DNA of 64,000 nucleotides, from the NCBI GenBank assembly GCA_950106755.1, contig OX467082.1, positions 21,886,001-21,950,000 on the forward strand, in the 5' to 3' direction. The notes below the pieces were generated by a model. That model made no database searches, had not been told where the DNA came from, and saw only the letters and a list, made by a program, of their open reading frames with translations. Below are positions 37,196-49,262 of this stretch, piece by piece. How positions within the stretch are numbered: the first letter of the stretch is position 1; every line of letters begins with the position of its first letter. The DNA comes from Climacium dendroides (lineage: Eukaryota; Streptophyta; Bryopsida; Hypnales; Climaciaceae). The translations under genes were made by a program, and so were the position numbers.

Positions 37196-37280
37196 CATAG
37201 GTATCTTATAACAACAAAAGGTACTTATAACATAGGTATTTTATAACCATGGATGATGCTTATAACATAAGTGCCTAGGT
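36980..37280. repeat. Short-unit minisatellite with a central TA microsatellite
   Basis: A run of about 31 TA dinucleotides (37132-37193) is flanked on both sides by degenerate copies of a unit of the type 'cataggtaccttataaccattgaaggtgcttataa'. Confidence 0.9.
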
Positions 37281-40220
37281 TCCTAAGCTTGTGGGCTCAA
37301 GATCTTGGGTTTAGATACTAACAACCCTCAATACTTTTTAGCCACATCCCAATGCATTCATGAAACAAATCTCAAATATTTTGAGAGTGTTTCTTAAAAA
37401 CAAATTTTCTATGGAAGAAACAAAATTTTAAACACTATTCTTGTTAAAAGCTCATATCACTATGACACTTTGGAATTTGGAAGGTTAAACCATAGTTTTC
37501 ACAAATATGATTAGAAAATAATTGTTTTTATTAAAAAATCATGAATTCAAAATTATAATTTTGAAAAATATATAACTAATCCATCTACAAGTTGAAGAAA
37601 ATTCACTAACAATATTATTGAAATTTAATTAAGGCATAGTTTTTTGTAGCTTTTAGGCCATTTGAATTGAGTTTACTATGTATTAGATGATATTCACCTA
37701 CTCAACAAGACTACAAGTTCCATGGAATTTTTTTAGAGTTCTCCAGAGTTCTTGGACTATAGGAACTTGACTACAACAATAGTTTGGTGTGGCTGAGTGG
37801 CTGCTACATTGGATAATAATAATAAATGATTTTAAAATTTTAAAATTATTTTATAATTTGACTGCACTGCCATGTTTCAAAGCAAAGAAAATAGCCTTGA
37901 AACAGTCTCTTAGAGGCCTGAAAATACATCTAATGATTTCTTGAAATTTAAACTTTTAATTATATTAAATTGTATAGTTCTATATGACAATTTAGAAAAT
38001 TTAACTACAAAATTTAATAAGGAAGTTTCCAATATAATATTAGGTTACAAAGTTAAAACAAATGTAGATAGAAGATGCAATTGGATAGGAATGCTTTTGG
38101 GTATATTTACGTTATAGTAGATCATGGTCATTTTTTCCTTCACAACATTGTTTGATGTAGACACAATACAATTCCAATTCAATCTCTAACATTCCCTTCC
38201 ATGTATTTGATCTCATCCTATGTAGACCATATGCTATCGGGGATGTTTACGTCACTGTTGTAAAGTAGCTTATCCATATTCTACCCATGTTCTATAAATT
38301 GTCCTATAAGTTATTAAGCTTATTTCAAACCATGGACTATCATTATAGGAATGACAAACTATTTAGTAATGAACTGACAGGTGCTAGTTTTGGATTACTA
38401 TTGTACAATTTTATGAGTGGTTAAGGAGTAAGTTTGATTTTGAAGTAGACTAAAGTTCATTGTAAGTAGTGTAGAATTATGAATAGGACACTTTGTGCAA
38501 TCCTAAGCAATTACATGCAGGTGTCGTGTTGTTTAAGTTGAAGGTTTGCATGCTTTCATTATGGGACGCCAATTGTACCATTGATGAACAATTTTTTGAC
38601 ATTTAATAGTGGTACTTGTAGTCTTCAATAGCACCCTATTGCTATATGATTTAGAAAATCATATCTAATTCAATTTAGGTCTAAAAGTGCTTGGCTACAT
38701 CAATTGAATCTGTTGTTGCAATAGAGTTCCCATAGTTTGGAAACTCGTGGAAACTTGCAGCCCTATAGACCACCTAAATTTCATTTACTTTACCTAGGAT
38801 GGTCTTTTTTTTCTTCACCATATTGTTTGATGAACACAACACAATTTCAATCAATTGTCTAACATTCTTTTCTATGAATTTGATCTTTTCTTCTCTTGTA
38901 TGGCTTATATACGAGGTACAAGGCTCAAGAATGGCACATCTAAAAAAGAAAATAGATGTGTGGAAGAAACTAGCCAATCAATGATTTCTAGTTTCTTTTG
39001 GTAGATAAAGAATTGGAAAAGAAACAAATTGCAATTTAAATTGTAATTTTTTGACTCAAAATGAATTAGATATGATTTTTCAAAGCATAGAGTCTATAGG
39101 TTGCTATTGATAACTGTAGACTTCAATAGTAATGAATGAACATGTGTTTCTAAAAAGAGTAGAAAAATCCCCCAAAGATGAATAGGGTACTTAGTATGTT
39201 CAGGAAAGTCCTATAATGTATGAATGCAATGTTCTATATTGAGCAAGAGAAATATGTACTTTGAAATTATATTTACCACTTCTTTCTTGCTATCATTTTG
39301 AATTTTGTGTACACAATTAAATGATGCATTCATGATTCATAAATAGCACATAATAGTGGTCCAAAAGTAATACTCACTACCCTAAAATCACTCACTTGCA
39401 ATCACATTTTCTTACCTCAAAAAATAGAATCCATTTGAGCAACCACATGCATTCCTTATAGTCCTTTCCTAAGGTTGATTGCAAATGCCCACACTGTTTA
39501 AAGACCTCCTTCTATACCATCATAAAAAAAAAGTCATGGATAAATAAATACACACAATAAAAGATCTCTAAAAACATAAAAGGCTTAGAAAATCATTTTT
39601 CTTTTTCATTACTGCTTAGATGAAAGTCATCCTAATTTAGGAAGATACCTTATTAAGTTGTTGTTCTGTCTAATGGTTGGATTTGGTGTTACTAAAAAAA
39701 TATATATATATTTCTAACATTATAAATGTGGAAGTGTGTCAAGTGGTTGACCAAGCCAAAATTGCATTGACTCTAGTTCAAAACTAAATTTGCAAAAATG
39801 AGGTCATAGATTTAAAGAATACAAAAATTTCAAAAAATCACTATATTAAGAGAACCTCATTTCAAATCCATTCCATTACCCAAAAAATGATAGTATTTTG
39901 CTTGTAATTGAATTTCAAAGGAATTTTAAAATTTGCCTTTCAAAGTTTATAGAAAAATATTGGTGATAACATTGGTGAATCTAAGTTGTACATATGGAAT
40001 CTAAAACTCAAAGTCTACATCTTTCATTGGTTTGTCAATTCCAAAATATGCTTCCAAAGCATACTTCATGATGACTTTTTCTCAAATCGTCAATTTTGGA
40101 GATGACTTTAGATAATTTGGGTTAATATTTATGTATAATGAATATAATGAAATTGAGGTAATTAATACATATTTTTTAAAGACCCATCCATTAAGTTAGG
40201 TTGTTTGTTTGTTTGCTTAC
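37281..40220. other. AT-rich intergenic stretch with diverged repeats
   Basis: No gene was supported. Bases 38120-38235 and 38797-38908 are diverged direct copies (CACAACATTGTTTGATG / CACCATATTGTTTGATG). A related phrase appears inverted at about 38640-38677 versus 39058-39093 (GAATTAGATATGATTTT). Confidence 0.45.
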
Positions 40221-40224
40221 TTGT

Positions 40225-40455
40225 TATGTTGGGATCTCTTGAACCATGTGTCCCCAATTGTATGCTTGGTACCATTGGAAAGCTCTTTACAAGGAAGGGT
40301 GCATAGACTTTGTTTCCCAACATTTAGATCTATGGGATGACTATGGGGTGAAAATTACTGATTTTGGAAGTTTTTATGAATTAGAAAATTAGAAAATTAC
40401 TTTTATTTTTATTTTATTTTTGTTATAATGTGGCAACGTCACAGTAGTATAAGCA
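40225..40455 (+). repeat. Dispersed repeat, copy 1 (partner at 55555-55770)
   Basis: Both copies share TTGGTACCATTG(G/A)AAAGCTC, then 'CAAGGANGGGTG...GACTTTGTTT', 'TTTGNAAGTTTTTNTGAATTA', a run of ATTTTTATTTTATT and TGTGGCAA(C/T)G(T/G)CACA. Transposon type unknown. Confidence 0.7.
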
Positions 40456-40559
40456 AAAGAATTCAAGAAAAAAAATTTCAAGCAATAAGGGGTTGTTATA
40501 AATATTGGGCTTGGAGTGTTGAGAAAGTCATGCAAAGGAAGATATGTAGTTCTAAAGGT

Positions 40560-42400
40560 AGTCGGAGGGGAAACCCCTGATAGGACATGAGCGGGGGATA
40601 TGACGAACCAGCATCATGCATTTGAAGGTTTCAATGGGCCCCACTTGCCATTCAAAGCAAATCCACTTTCCCCAAACCAGGAGTACCAGACCCGCCTCCA
40701 TCTTTCAAATCGGGCCCAAGATACCATTGATACCCGCTTCCGCACCTGTCCCGGGTATCAATGTTCGCGAACCCTCCATATTATCGGCCTCGCCTCTTTC
40801 GCACGACTGTATGCAGCGCTTTTGAATCGGGTCTGTGTCGGGATTCCTCGTATTGAAATTCGTCGGGATTGAATTCTTCTTGCCCGCTGCATCTATCGCC
40901 GGAACATCATCTTGTCCATTCCACCTTCAGCACCATCGCTGCAATCTGCGTTGGTCGATTCCGTCGTGTCCCTGCTTGGTGGAGAATTGAGCGTGCTATG
41001 GACTCTGAGTGTAGGGTTTTGCTTTTAGGGTAAGGGTAAATGGAAATGCGCCATCCTTGAATTACTTTGCGGAAGCTAATCACGGAGAGTCATTTCAGGA
41101 TTTTTTTGTTTTCGTTTGGTTGATCATTTGACGTTTCTTTGTAAGGCACCTAATTAGCAATTGAGAAAGTCTCGCATGACAAAGGAATGCTGGGAAAGTT
41201 ATATGTTGGAGGCGTGGACTGTTTGGCATGGTGGCCCTACTGTGAGAGAAGCGTCCTTAGCGCTGGGGCTCTTGTTGCACATTGCATTCCGGTTTTTCGC
41301 CTGTCCGAATCGGGGTCCGAATGATTGCGTTTCATCATTTTCCGTTGCTTAACCCGAGATGTGGTGAATAGGAGGACTGTATTTCAAAAGCACATGGATG
41401 ATGAAATAATTTTCTCCTCTGGAGTCGTGGACAGCAGAATGCAGCCTGCAACTCAGGACCGGCAATAATATGAGTTCTCATTTTGAGCAGTGATCGCAAA
41501 ATACGTCGAGAGCATTTCGACAGCATCGGAGACCAGAGGGAGCATATATATATATAAGAAAACAAACGGTTTGGAGCATTGGAGCAGGCCAGGAGCAATT
41601 CTGCATGTTCAAAGATTGTTTGCCCAGTGATGCAGGGGCTAGGATTTCTGTCTTCTATTTTACAAATATTCCAGTTAACATCTAGAAAAACAGTTAAGAA
41701 GACATTTTTACAAGGCTAGATCCCGTGTTAAGCTGCAAGCTCAAAAGGTTTTCTATGGAGTAACCTGCACTCACTCTTTCAGCGCAGTGTTCCTCCTCGT
41801 CAAAAGGTGCTGCCTAGTGTATGGTGCGGACCTGTGTCCCCAAAGAAGATTTAAAATGCTATCAAGCTTAAAGCTCTGCGGGTCTACTAGGTCTACGAAC
41901 CCTTATTATTGTGCAGGGATGGAATGCTCTTTCTCATCAAAGGCAGCAAATTCAACAATCCTCGGTACGCATTATTTGGATGCCATCTGCCTGAAACTAT
42001 TAGAAGACCGGCTATGAATTTCCAATTTTTTTCACAACTGATTTCTAGAACCAACTTGCCTAGAAAGTCTAAGGCAATGCACATTCTATGAACCAATACA
42101 TGCTTTCAATTTTCTTACTGTTCCTTCGAATTCATACTTGCTGAACCGAAAACCGTCGCAGGGCATGATGACGTGAACATGACGTCTAAGCTCTTCTCCT
42201 GAAATTCCGGTTCACCTGTACCAAGATGACCTGATGCCGAGATTCTGTGAGATTCTACAAAGTCCCTTCAAATAGATTTCAGGACTTTTCCCCAAATCTA
42301 GCCAAAAGTTCCTGTCTCCGCTGCTGCGTACGCGACAGCAACAACTCGTAACGACCTTTGGTTTCCCTCAGATCCGACCCGACCCTCAAGAACTTATTTC
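40560..42400. other. GC-richer block without a recognisable gene
   Basis: Composition resembles genic DNA, with CpG-rich patches at about 40660-40990. Open frames at 40600-40872, 41161-41352 and 41787-42017 have no recognisable motif, and no consistent splice model was found. It adjoins the GDSL pseudogene cluster and may be degraded flanking gene sequence. Confidence 0.3.
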
Positions 42401-42427
42401 GGGGTACAGAACTGACTCGGGTCCTCT

Positions 42428-43090
42428 TCAGCGGTAGAGGGATTCGGCAAGGCTCTGCACATTTGTGTGCAGTGGAGGCACGCCTTGCAGAAAGAGGTTG
42501 AAGACATCTGCCTCCGTGGGGTGCGCAAGGCGAAAGCTTGTCGTGGAGTTGGCGAGTTCATGATCCCTTTCCCTACCCTCTGGAGGGGTTTCAAAGGAGT
42601 TGGAAACTCTGCATTTATCATGCCAACCCAGATCTTGGTTGGTGCCTGTAGAATTTAGGTGAGAAGGTTCAGGACACGAAATTTGCTATACCAGGGATTG
42701 TCATGAGGACCTGAGTAGTCGAGAGGATTTCGAATCTGCGAATGGGAAAACCTTAGTAGTCCGACGTGGGTTAGAGTGACTGCGGTGGAGGTCAACTGGG
42801 TATTGAGAGTGATCACGTTTGCTCCCGGCAATGTAGACTGGACGTTTGGAATTTGTGCAGGCTCCCTATTACACTTCTGCGTCGTCGAAACAGACTGCAT
42901 TCCATCATTGCAAGTGACGTTACCTTTCAGAACATTGTGACAGCTGGAATGTACCCAACTGGTGGAAGACACAAGAAGGTGAAGTCCCGGTTGTACAGTG
43001 ACCTCAAATCTTGGACTACCCGATCCCTAATAGCAACGATAAAAGCACCAATTTCCGGGACATCCGAGGTGAGTCTCTCGCGCACTAAAT
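42428..43090 (-). pseudogene. GDSL esterase/lipase pseudogene A
   Basis: Minus-strand pieces keep the family order. The first is DVPEIGAFIVAIRDRVVQDL, then RSLYNRDFTFLCLPPVGYIP (about 43060-42940), matching the region before block V. The second is TLPGANVITLNTQ (about 42840-42780, in another frame after a stop in 'AVTMF*'). After a CTACAG acceptor (42648) comes an open exon ending FRLAHPTEADVFNLFLQGVP at stop 42428. The last corresponds to the His-containing block; the usual 'DxxHPT' reads LAHPT, so the catalytic Asp is lost. The N-terminal half with the GDS serine was not found. Intact relatives are secreted esterases/lipases. It is a tandem relative of the copy at 43881-44979. Confidence 0.7.
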
Positions 43091-43880
43091 CATTTTTATG
43101 GTGGGAGTGGCCAGCGTGTTTTTTTTTTTTCTGGCGATTTGTCGCTGCTGTCAGACGATTTTAGCCTATCCGAACTAATCCCTCCATAAATGCGCCACTA
43201 GTGTGAGGGCATGCAAGCCTCTACTGTTCCAAAAACAACAACTGGGAGTGGCTGTTCAATTATCTTTGGATCTGCAGTCTGTGCTTAAACTTCCTATTCT
43301 ATTCTAGGGATGTATAAAAAAGTTCACCAAGATGTGACGGAAAAATGATCGACTCGACATGATCATGAAGACATAGTGTCACGAAAGTTTGAGCTGCATT
43401 TGTTTTTGCCATGAGCGAGATTACAGGTAGGTCAACTCCACTGCCTCATATTCTTTGACAAAGACTGTGAATAAAATGATAAGGTTGGTTTTTAAATTTC
43501 AGTTGCTTGTGTAATTTAAATCCATTGGGAGACATGTCCTTCGAGGTTTCATGTAGCTTTCAAGTGCATATGTTCTTGCCTTGCAAATGAGTTATCAAAT
43601 TATTTTAAAGCTCGACAGATTTATTGGGAAAACGTGCGCAAGAAAGCTTAGTGGGAACTCGCAACATGCTTCATTCTTCACTTCATTGAGTTTTATATCA
43701 GCGGATTCAATTGCTTGAAGTCAGGGAGGAGAAATTCCATTTCAATTAACAATCAATACGTCAGCAGGCGAATTAATTCCCTTCAAAATGCCCTCCCTCG
43801 TCTTTTACCGATTTCTTGAGACTGTGATCGAAGGGCCTCTCAAGAGCGACCACTCATTATGAATGTTTTAGAATTGGGAG

Positions 43881-44979
43881 CTACCGGATTCTCCCGGCTT
43901 GGACACCTAAGAACTGCGAGAGACTCTTGCCATCAGTGTACAAGAAGGGAAATCCTTGCAAGAAGAGGTCGAATATGAAGCCTTCTCCCGTGGGGTGGAA
44001 TTCGTCCCACCAGAAGAACTTCTCCATCTCATCAGAGCTGCACAACGAGTACAGCGGTCTGCCCGCCTCGTTCACGTCACCACACTGCTCCAAACTGCAC
44101 GCCCTTGCAGCATGTCTTCAGACGATCTGGAACAACATCTCTCATTCGGAGAGTAATCAATGTCCCGAGTGGCATGAAACCAGTTAAGAGGTATGGATCC
44201 ATATGAAGCGGTTCAAATAATTCAATGAAGCTTCGGATTCTGAAAGTTGCTAAACTGACGGTCACTGCTTACTAGAGTTGCAAGAGTTATAGAGAACTTG
44301 AGCGAAGGCGATCTGATGGTTGAGAAATAGAATGTCGGCATGTGGCGAGGAAGCCATCACCCTCACCGTGAGGTTCAGGTTGTGCAAGGTGGTGACGTTG
44401 TTAAATTCTTCTTCGCAGGAGTTGTAATTATGCGTCACCGTGACATAGGGCACGCATCCCAGAGGCGCCAGCTTCCCGACCACAAAGCTCCGGAATCCCA
44501 TGTCATACAACTTCGTCAAATCTCGGGTCACCTGATCCACTATAGAAGCCACCAAGGCAATTATGGAGAGCGCATCGGTCGAGCTGTTATTGCGCCGGTA
44601 TGCTGCGTAATCGTTGCCAGAGATTACATATAAGACAAGGGATTTCCGAATCACATCTTTCGGGTAAAGCCGTGTCATGTGCACTTCCTTCAGTTGGGAT
44701 TTCCGAATCACATCTTTCGGGAAAAACCGTGTCATTTTCCTGAACCAGGGCTCGTGAACCAGGGCTCGTGCGGCCATAAGGTGGCGTCCAGTTCTGGTTC
44801 ACTCTGCCGATGGCTGTGTAGGTGCTGTTGTTGGGGTGGCGATTGCCGATGTCCACAAACGAGTCTGCGAAGACAAAGAGCTTGTCACAGGTGCTCTTCC
44901 TTGCGCTCGTTGCTGTCCAAGACAACCAATTGAAGTGCATGAGCGGAAGGAATCTTTGATTCATCCTTCCAGGTTTCAT
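43881..44979 (-). pseudogene. GDSL esterase/lipase pseudogene B
   Basis: From the ATG at 44979 the frame reads KLFVFADSFVDIGNRHPNN (block I, catalytic Ser kept, GDS changed to ADS) and WTPPYG. It then runs into a duplicated segment and stops. A second frame (about 44640-44273) gives LYVISGNDY (block III), SIVDQVTRDLTKLYDMGFR, KLAPLGCVPYVTV and AFAQVLYN. A GTAAGC donor (44272) and TTCCAG acceptor (44127) join to RLKTCCKGVQ. One extra T near 44097 then shifts the frame before CGDVNEAGRPLYSLC and WWDEFHPT (block V, Asp and His kept), ending at 43881. About 60 residues between PYG and LYVISGNDY are replaced by tandem duplications. The family acts as secreted lipases/esterases on cutin-like or acyl substrates; this copy should not give a full protein. 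Confidence 0.82.
44640..44776. repeat. Tandem duplications inside pseudogene B
   Basis: A unit of about 57 bp is present twice (GGGATTTCCGAATCACATCT at about 44639 and 44696, both followed by TTCGGG). A 13-bp unit, GAACCAGGGCTCGT, is also doubled at about 44740-44768. Both lie where conserved GDSL sequence is missing. Confidence 0.85.
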
Positions 44980-44989
44980 TTGTGCTTAG

Positions 44990-46800
44990 CAGGGTGAGAC
45001 TTGGAGCTCTTCCTCAATTAAGGTGACCACACATTCGGAGCCGAGACTTTCTCTCTAATGATTTGTTGAAGATCACTTCGTAAGAGAGCTGCAAGTGATT
45101 CCTACCCTGTTCAAGAATTTATACCGACTCAAAACCATGATCTGTAAGTAGACCTATTCACCTTCCACATGCATTTCAGTTTTGAATTTCCAACAATAAC
45201 AGATCCATAGAATTGGATCCCATGATCATGGTTGCAATTGAGCTTGGTTCTGGGTCAGACCTGCGCAGTGGACAGCTTGAGACACTTGCAAATATGAAAG
45301 TCCATCCTCTGCTTCTGACCCCTTGAATTGGGAGCGCTCTGCGAACTCGTCCACCCAACCTATGTTTCCATTAAAATCCAGAAATTGATTCCCAACAAAG
45401 TTCAGCTGAGGAAACTTAACACAGCCCTTTTCCTTGCGGCATACCCTAGCTGGGAACATCAAGACTCTCACGCAAAATGGATTGTCCACCAAAGTGGATG
45501 GTTCCAAAGTTCATAATGTTCCTGCACTTGGGTAGGTGCCTAATATGCAGGTGCCATTCATTCTATTTCTTAATCAACATTTTAATGGACTCATACGATC
45601 GTCGTGTGGTCTCAGAACTGCCCACGACTCCCAGGATGCCACCAGGTTGTTGGAAATGGAGCATGCATCACTCAAGAGGAGTTTCCTCTAGCTACGGCTT
45701 TGGGAAGATACATGTAATCATTTGCGCAACAATTTAACCTGGAAGAAAGTGATCCATATGGAAACTGGTAAGACCTAGGTTCAGAATTCAGAGAAGAGGC
45801 AGTGCGTTATATAGTAAGCCATATAACCACTTGCCTCTTTCCTGTTTCTATTCTGACAATTCTTTTCACAAGCTTTACTTGACTTCACACTTCAGTGGGG
45901 GTGTTGGACCTTGCGTTATGCTCCATGATCTGCAGTTTTGTTATCACATGGACACAACATGATTCTATCTGAACACATTCTATTGATTGAGCACATTGAC
46001 TGTCCGTTCAGTACAGCCCAGGCCACAGACAAACGAAGTTGCACCAGCTGAACAAAGTGTTATTCGATCCAGGTAGGGTAAGGTAACTACTCCCAAATCC
46101 ATTTCTTACTCAATTCTTCCTATTTGGGGGATGAAAAATGAACAAGTAGACTACTGGAAATGGTGAAAATGGTGAGCAACGAAGGACAAAAAACAAGATG
46201 GATTTGGAAACCATTTCAGGTAATGAATACGGGTTCACTTATTGTCCTCTCGAGGTGGCAACTTTGTTGGGGGACAGGTGTTGGTGACGTTTCTTTCAAT
46301 TTAAGCTCTTGCTTGGGCAATGCTTTGGTACTACAAATATCTTTCTTCGTATGCGTCAAACAAATTTCAGATCCACCGAGGTTTCATTCAAGGTTTCTTC
46401 TTTGGTGATACAAGCTTGCAACAAGGGCTTGTATATGGCAATCTTTCCAAAATACTGCTATGTTGTGGCTCTTGTTGCAGGCTGTATCGCCAAAAACAAA
46501 AAAATCGTTCAAACTTAGAGTCTCACCTTCACCTTTTATCTAATTCCTTTGAGGCTCCAAAAAACTATGAAACCATTTACATTTTGCTTCGTTGTTGCAA
46601 AAAAATTCTCCATCGTCTCGTTTGGCATGCTAAAAATGCCACTGTAACTTCACAAAATAGATTTTACCTTCGAAGTCTCACGATTGCACATTTAAAGTTT
46701 ATAACTTACGGAATTGTACAAATTGCAATTTCCACAAATAAAGTAATAGGAATGTTAAACAACAATTTTTTTTTTATAAATATCGTCTGAACACTGATCA
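44990..46800. other. Unassigned, moderately GC-rich stretch
   Basis: Short open frames on both strands (for example 45226-45507 minus, 46320-46790 plus) show no recognisable motif. The minus-strand part could be 5' flank of the GDSL copy. Confidence 0.3.
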
Positions 46801-47545
46801 ATAGGGATTTGGTCTCTGGGAGGCGGCTCCGATCCTCACCTGCTCAACCATTCCCGGAGAGAGGAGCTTTGGTCACGACAAGTTCGTGACACAGGGGAAG
46901 GCTTTGGTTTGTCCGCCAGGTACTCTCCACGCTACCCTATCTGAGGTATACATAAACATCATGTGACACCTAAAATTGGATGGACCCAAAAGGTGACACT
47001 AAATGTAGATATTGTAAAATGCAAGGTATAAATACACATTGAGAACATGAGAGTGTAAATTGCAAGCTATATGTACACATTTGAGAACATGAGAGACTAG
47101 GAGAATATAGTGTCTACAGTGTTTGTTCAAATAATGATTGGTAAAGTGTGTTTGAATCATGTTTCACTTTGCCAATAAGATCCAATAACAATAAATCATG
47201 TTCATAATGTTTGTTTTCTATTACTATTGATAATGAATCCACTCTTAAGGGCTACAAAAGAACATTTTCAAGGTTATGGTATAATGCCTAAAGAAGTGCA
47301 TGTAAAATCTATTTTGGTAAACTCTTGGATTGTCTTTAGGAGAAAAATCCTTATATTTTTACCTCTCTAAATGATTGGAATGGAACAAATAAAAACTCTC
47401 CTTGTGGATATGGATCTATTCTATGAGAACTATATATATTAGTTGTCCAAAAATTTAGAGAAATCCAAATAACAATTTAAATCTCTCATTACAAACTTGT
47501 TACTTTTGCAAATGTGCTTGTTAGAAAGCTAAAAAAACCCTACTT
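46800..47545. other. CpG-rich patch followed by AT-rich DNA
   Basis: A short CpG-rich patch at 46830-46940 has no recognised gene. The rest is AT-rich intergenic DNA, including a doubled phrase GAGAACATGAGAG near 47040 and 47090. Confidence 0.35.
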
Positions 47546-47549
47546 TTCA

Positions 47550-47697
47550 TTAACCCTTGTAGGAGGTTAAGGATGAGAAGTGGTCTATGGATGACTTCAT
47601 TGTTCATTGTTAATAGAAACAAAAAATGCATCTATTGGTTCAAATTCAGGGTAGTTTTGGTGACTACCTTGGTCATGGGGTTGTGTCTTTAACCTTG
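47550..47697. mobile_element. MITE family B copy 2 (reverse orientation)
   Basis: Starts TTAA-CCCTTGTAGGAGG and ends GTGTCTTTAACC. The interior GATGACTTCATTGTTCATTG and GCATCTATTGGTTCAAATTC is the reverse complement of the family B interior seen at 35690-35838. Confidence 0.6.
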
Positions 47698-47910
47698 GAA
47701 CGTTTCAATGTCCATATTTTGGACAATGAATAGAGGGCTTGCAAGCATTGTTTTGTCCAACCAACTTCTCATTCATCCAATGTAATACTTGAAATCAATG
47801 TTGAAAAGACAACCTTCCTTAATGACCAATTTCAAGAAATTGCAATGAATGATATTTATGTACAAAAATATAAGCAAAAATGTGTCAAATTTTGAAAAAG
47901 GATCAAGACG

Positions 47911-48388
47911 TTTCAGGGTTAAATGTTGAGGTAGACGTTTGGTGTTCGATGGATGACAAAGAATTTCTCCATGTAGAACAAGAAGTGCAATTATTCATCT
48001 TCAAAATTTTGATTGGAAAGGGAAGATCTTCTATAGTATTTTGAAAGTTGAAGTAGACGTTTTGAATTCGATGGATGATAAAGAATCTCTCCATGTAGAA
48101 CAAGAAGTGCAACTATTCATCCTCAAAATTTTGATTGGAAAGGAAAGATCTTCTATAGTATTTTGAAAGTTGAAGTAAACGTTTCGTATTCGATGGATGA
48201 TAAAGAATCTCTCCATGTAGAACAAGAAGTGCAACTATTCATCCTCAAAATTTTGATTGGAAAGGGAAGATCTTCTATAGTATTTTGACTTCCAATGAGT
48301 GCTTTTGCAATTTTTTAAGCCAATTATTCATGTAGTGAAGATTAATGATTTCCAAGGTCACCTTGTGGTTCTTTAAGGATTAAGGATT
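47911..48388. mobile_element. MITE family A copy 7 with an internal 122-bp tandem triplication
   Basis: The family A interior (reverse orientation) is present three times at a 122-bp spacing: GATCTTCTATAGTATTTTG at 48025, 48147 and 48269, each preceded by CAACTATTCATCCTCAAAA-type sequence. It ends TTCTTTAAGGATTAAGG. The outer ends occur once only, so the expansion is internal to the element. Confidence 0.85.
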
Positions 48389-48810
48389 AAAGTATCTAAA
48401 AATATCATCAAAAATTGCATCCATAGGAACTTGTCAAAAAATGTATTGTCAATCAACTTCATCCACCAATCTCATCTATTACACCAATCTCATCTATTAG
48501 AACTTTTGAAATGATTAGATAAGACAATAATTTGTCAAGGAATCAGTATGAACTCAAACAAGTTTATGAGGTCATTCACAAGGCATGCATCCTATCAAGA
48601 TTCTAGTGACCAAATGCTTTATGAATAATCCACATATTTCACCACATTATTTTTAAGACAAAAGAAGCCTTGAAAAAGATCCCATTGTTGGAAAATTTGT
48701 TGCTACACATCAATTGAAAGTGAAAATTAATTGTAGAAACAAAAAATGCACCTAATATTAGTTGTAATTCAAAATAGTTTGATTGGGTTTGCATTGCTCT
48801 CTTGCAAGGA

Positions 48811-48957
48811 TTAACCTTGAAAGGATGTGACCCTCCATAATCAAGGTAGTCACCAAAATTCTTTAATTATTGGACCAATAGGTGCATTCACTTTTTCTAC
48901 AATCAACAGTGAAGTCATCCATTGAACCATTATTCTTATAAGGTTAATCCTTAATAT
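48811..48957. mobile_element. MITE family B copy 3
   Basis: Starts TTAACCTTGAAAGGATGTGA and ends CTTATAAGGTTAATCC. The interior has TTAATTATTGGACCAATAGG and GTGAAGTCATCCATTGAACC. It is followed by a short piece of a family A left end. Confidence 0.65.
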
Positions 48958-49044
48958 AAGTTGGAACTTGACATACAGAAACCATATGCAATGAAGAAAC
49001 CTTGATATTGTAAACCACATTCAAGTTCCTTGCTTACATTAGAG

Positions 49045-49262
49045 TTAATCCTTAATGGATGGGTTTGTGACCGTGGAAATAATTTCTTTTGGCATTGTGT
49101 AAATAGAATGTTTAAGCACTCGTTGAGTTAAACTACTATTCAAGACCTTCCCTTTTCATGCAAAATTATGTGGATGAATATTTGCACTTCTATCTTATAC
49201 ACAAAGATTTTCTATCATTCATCAACCAAGAAAATGGATGTAGCGTCATTTATAGATTAATC
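49045..49262. mobile_element. MITE family A copy 8
   Basis: Starts TTAA-TCCTTAATGGATGGG and ends GCGTCATTTATAGA-TTAA. The interior has CAAGACCTTCCCTTTTCATG. TTAA is kept on both sides while the CCC/GGG ends have decayed. Confidence 0.7.

Noticed and set aside
45226..45507. 93-codon minus-strand open frame as a separate gene or a third GDSL copy
   Set aside because: No GDSL block or other family motif could be seen, and no splice model connects it to the neighbouring pseudogene.
46320..46790. 156-codon open frame
   Set aside because: No recognisable domain, low-complexity Cys/Leu/Tyr-rich composition, AT-rich end and no gene architecture.
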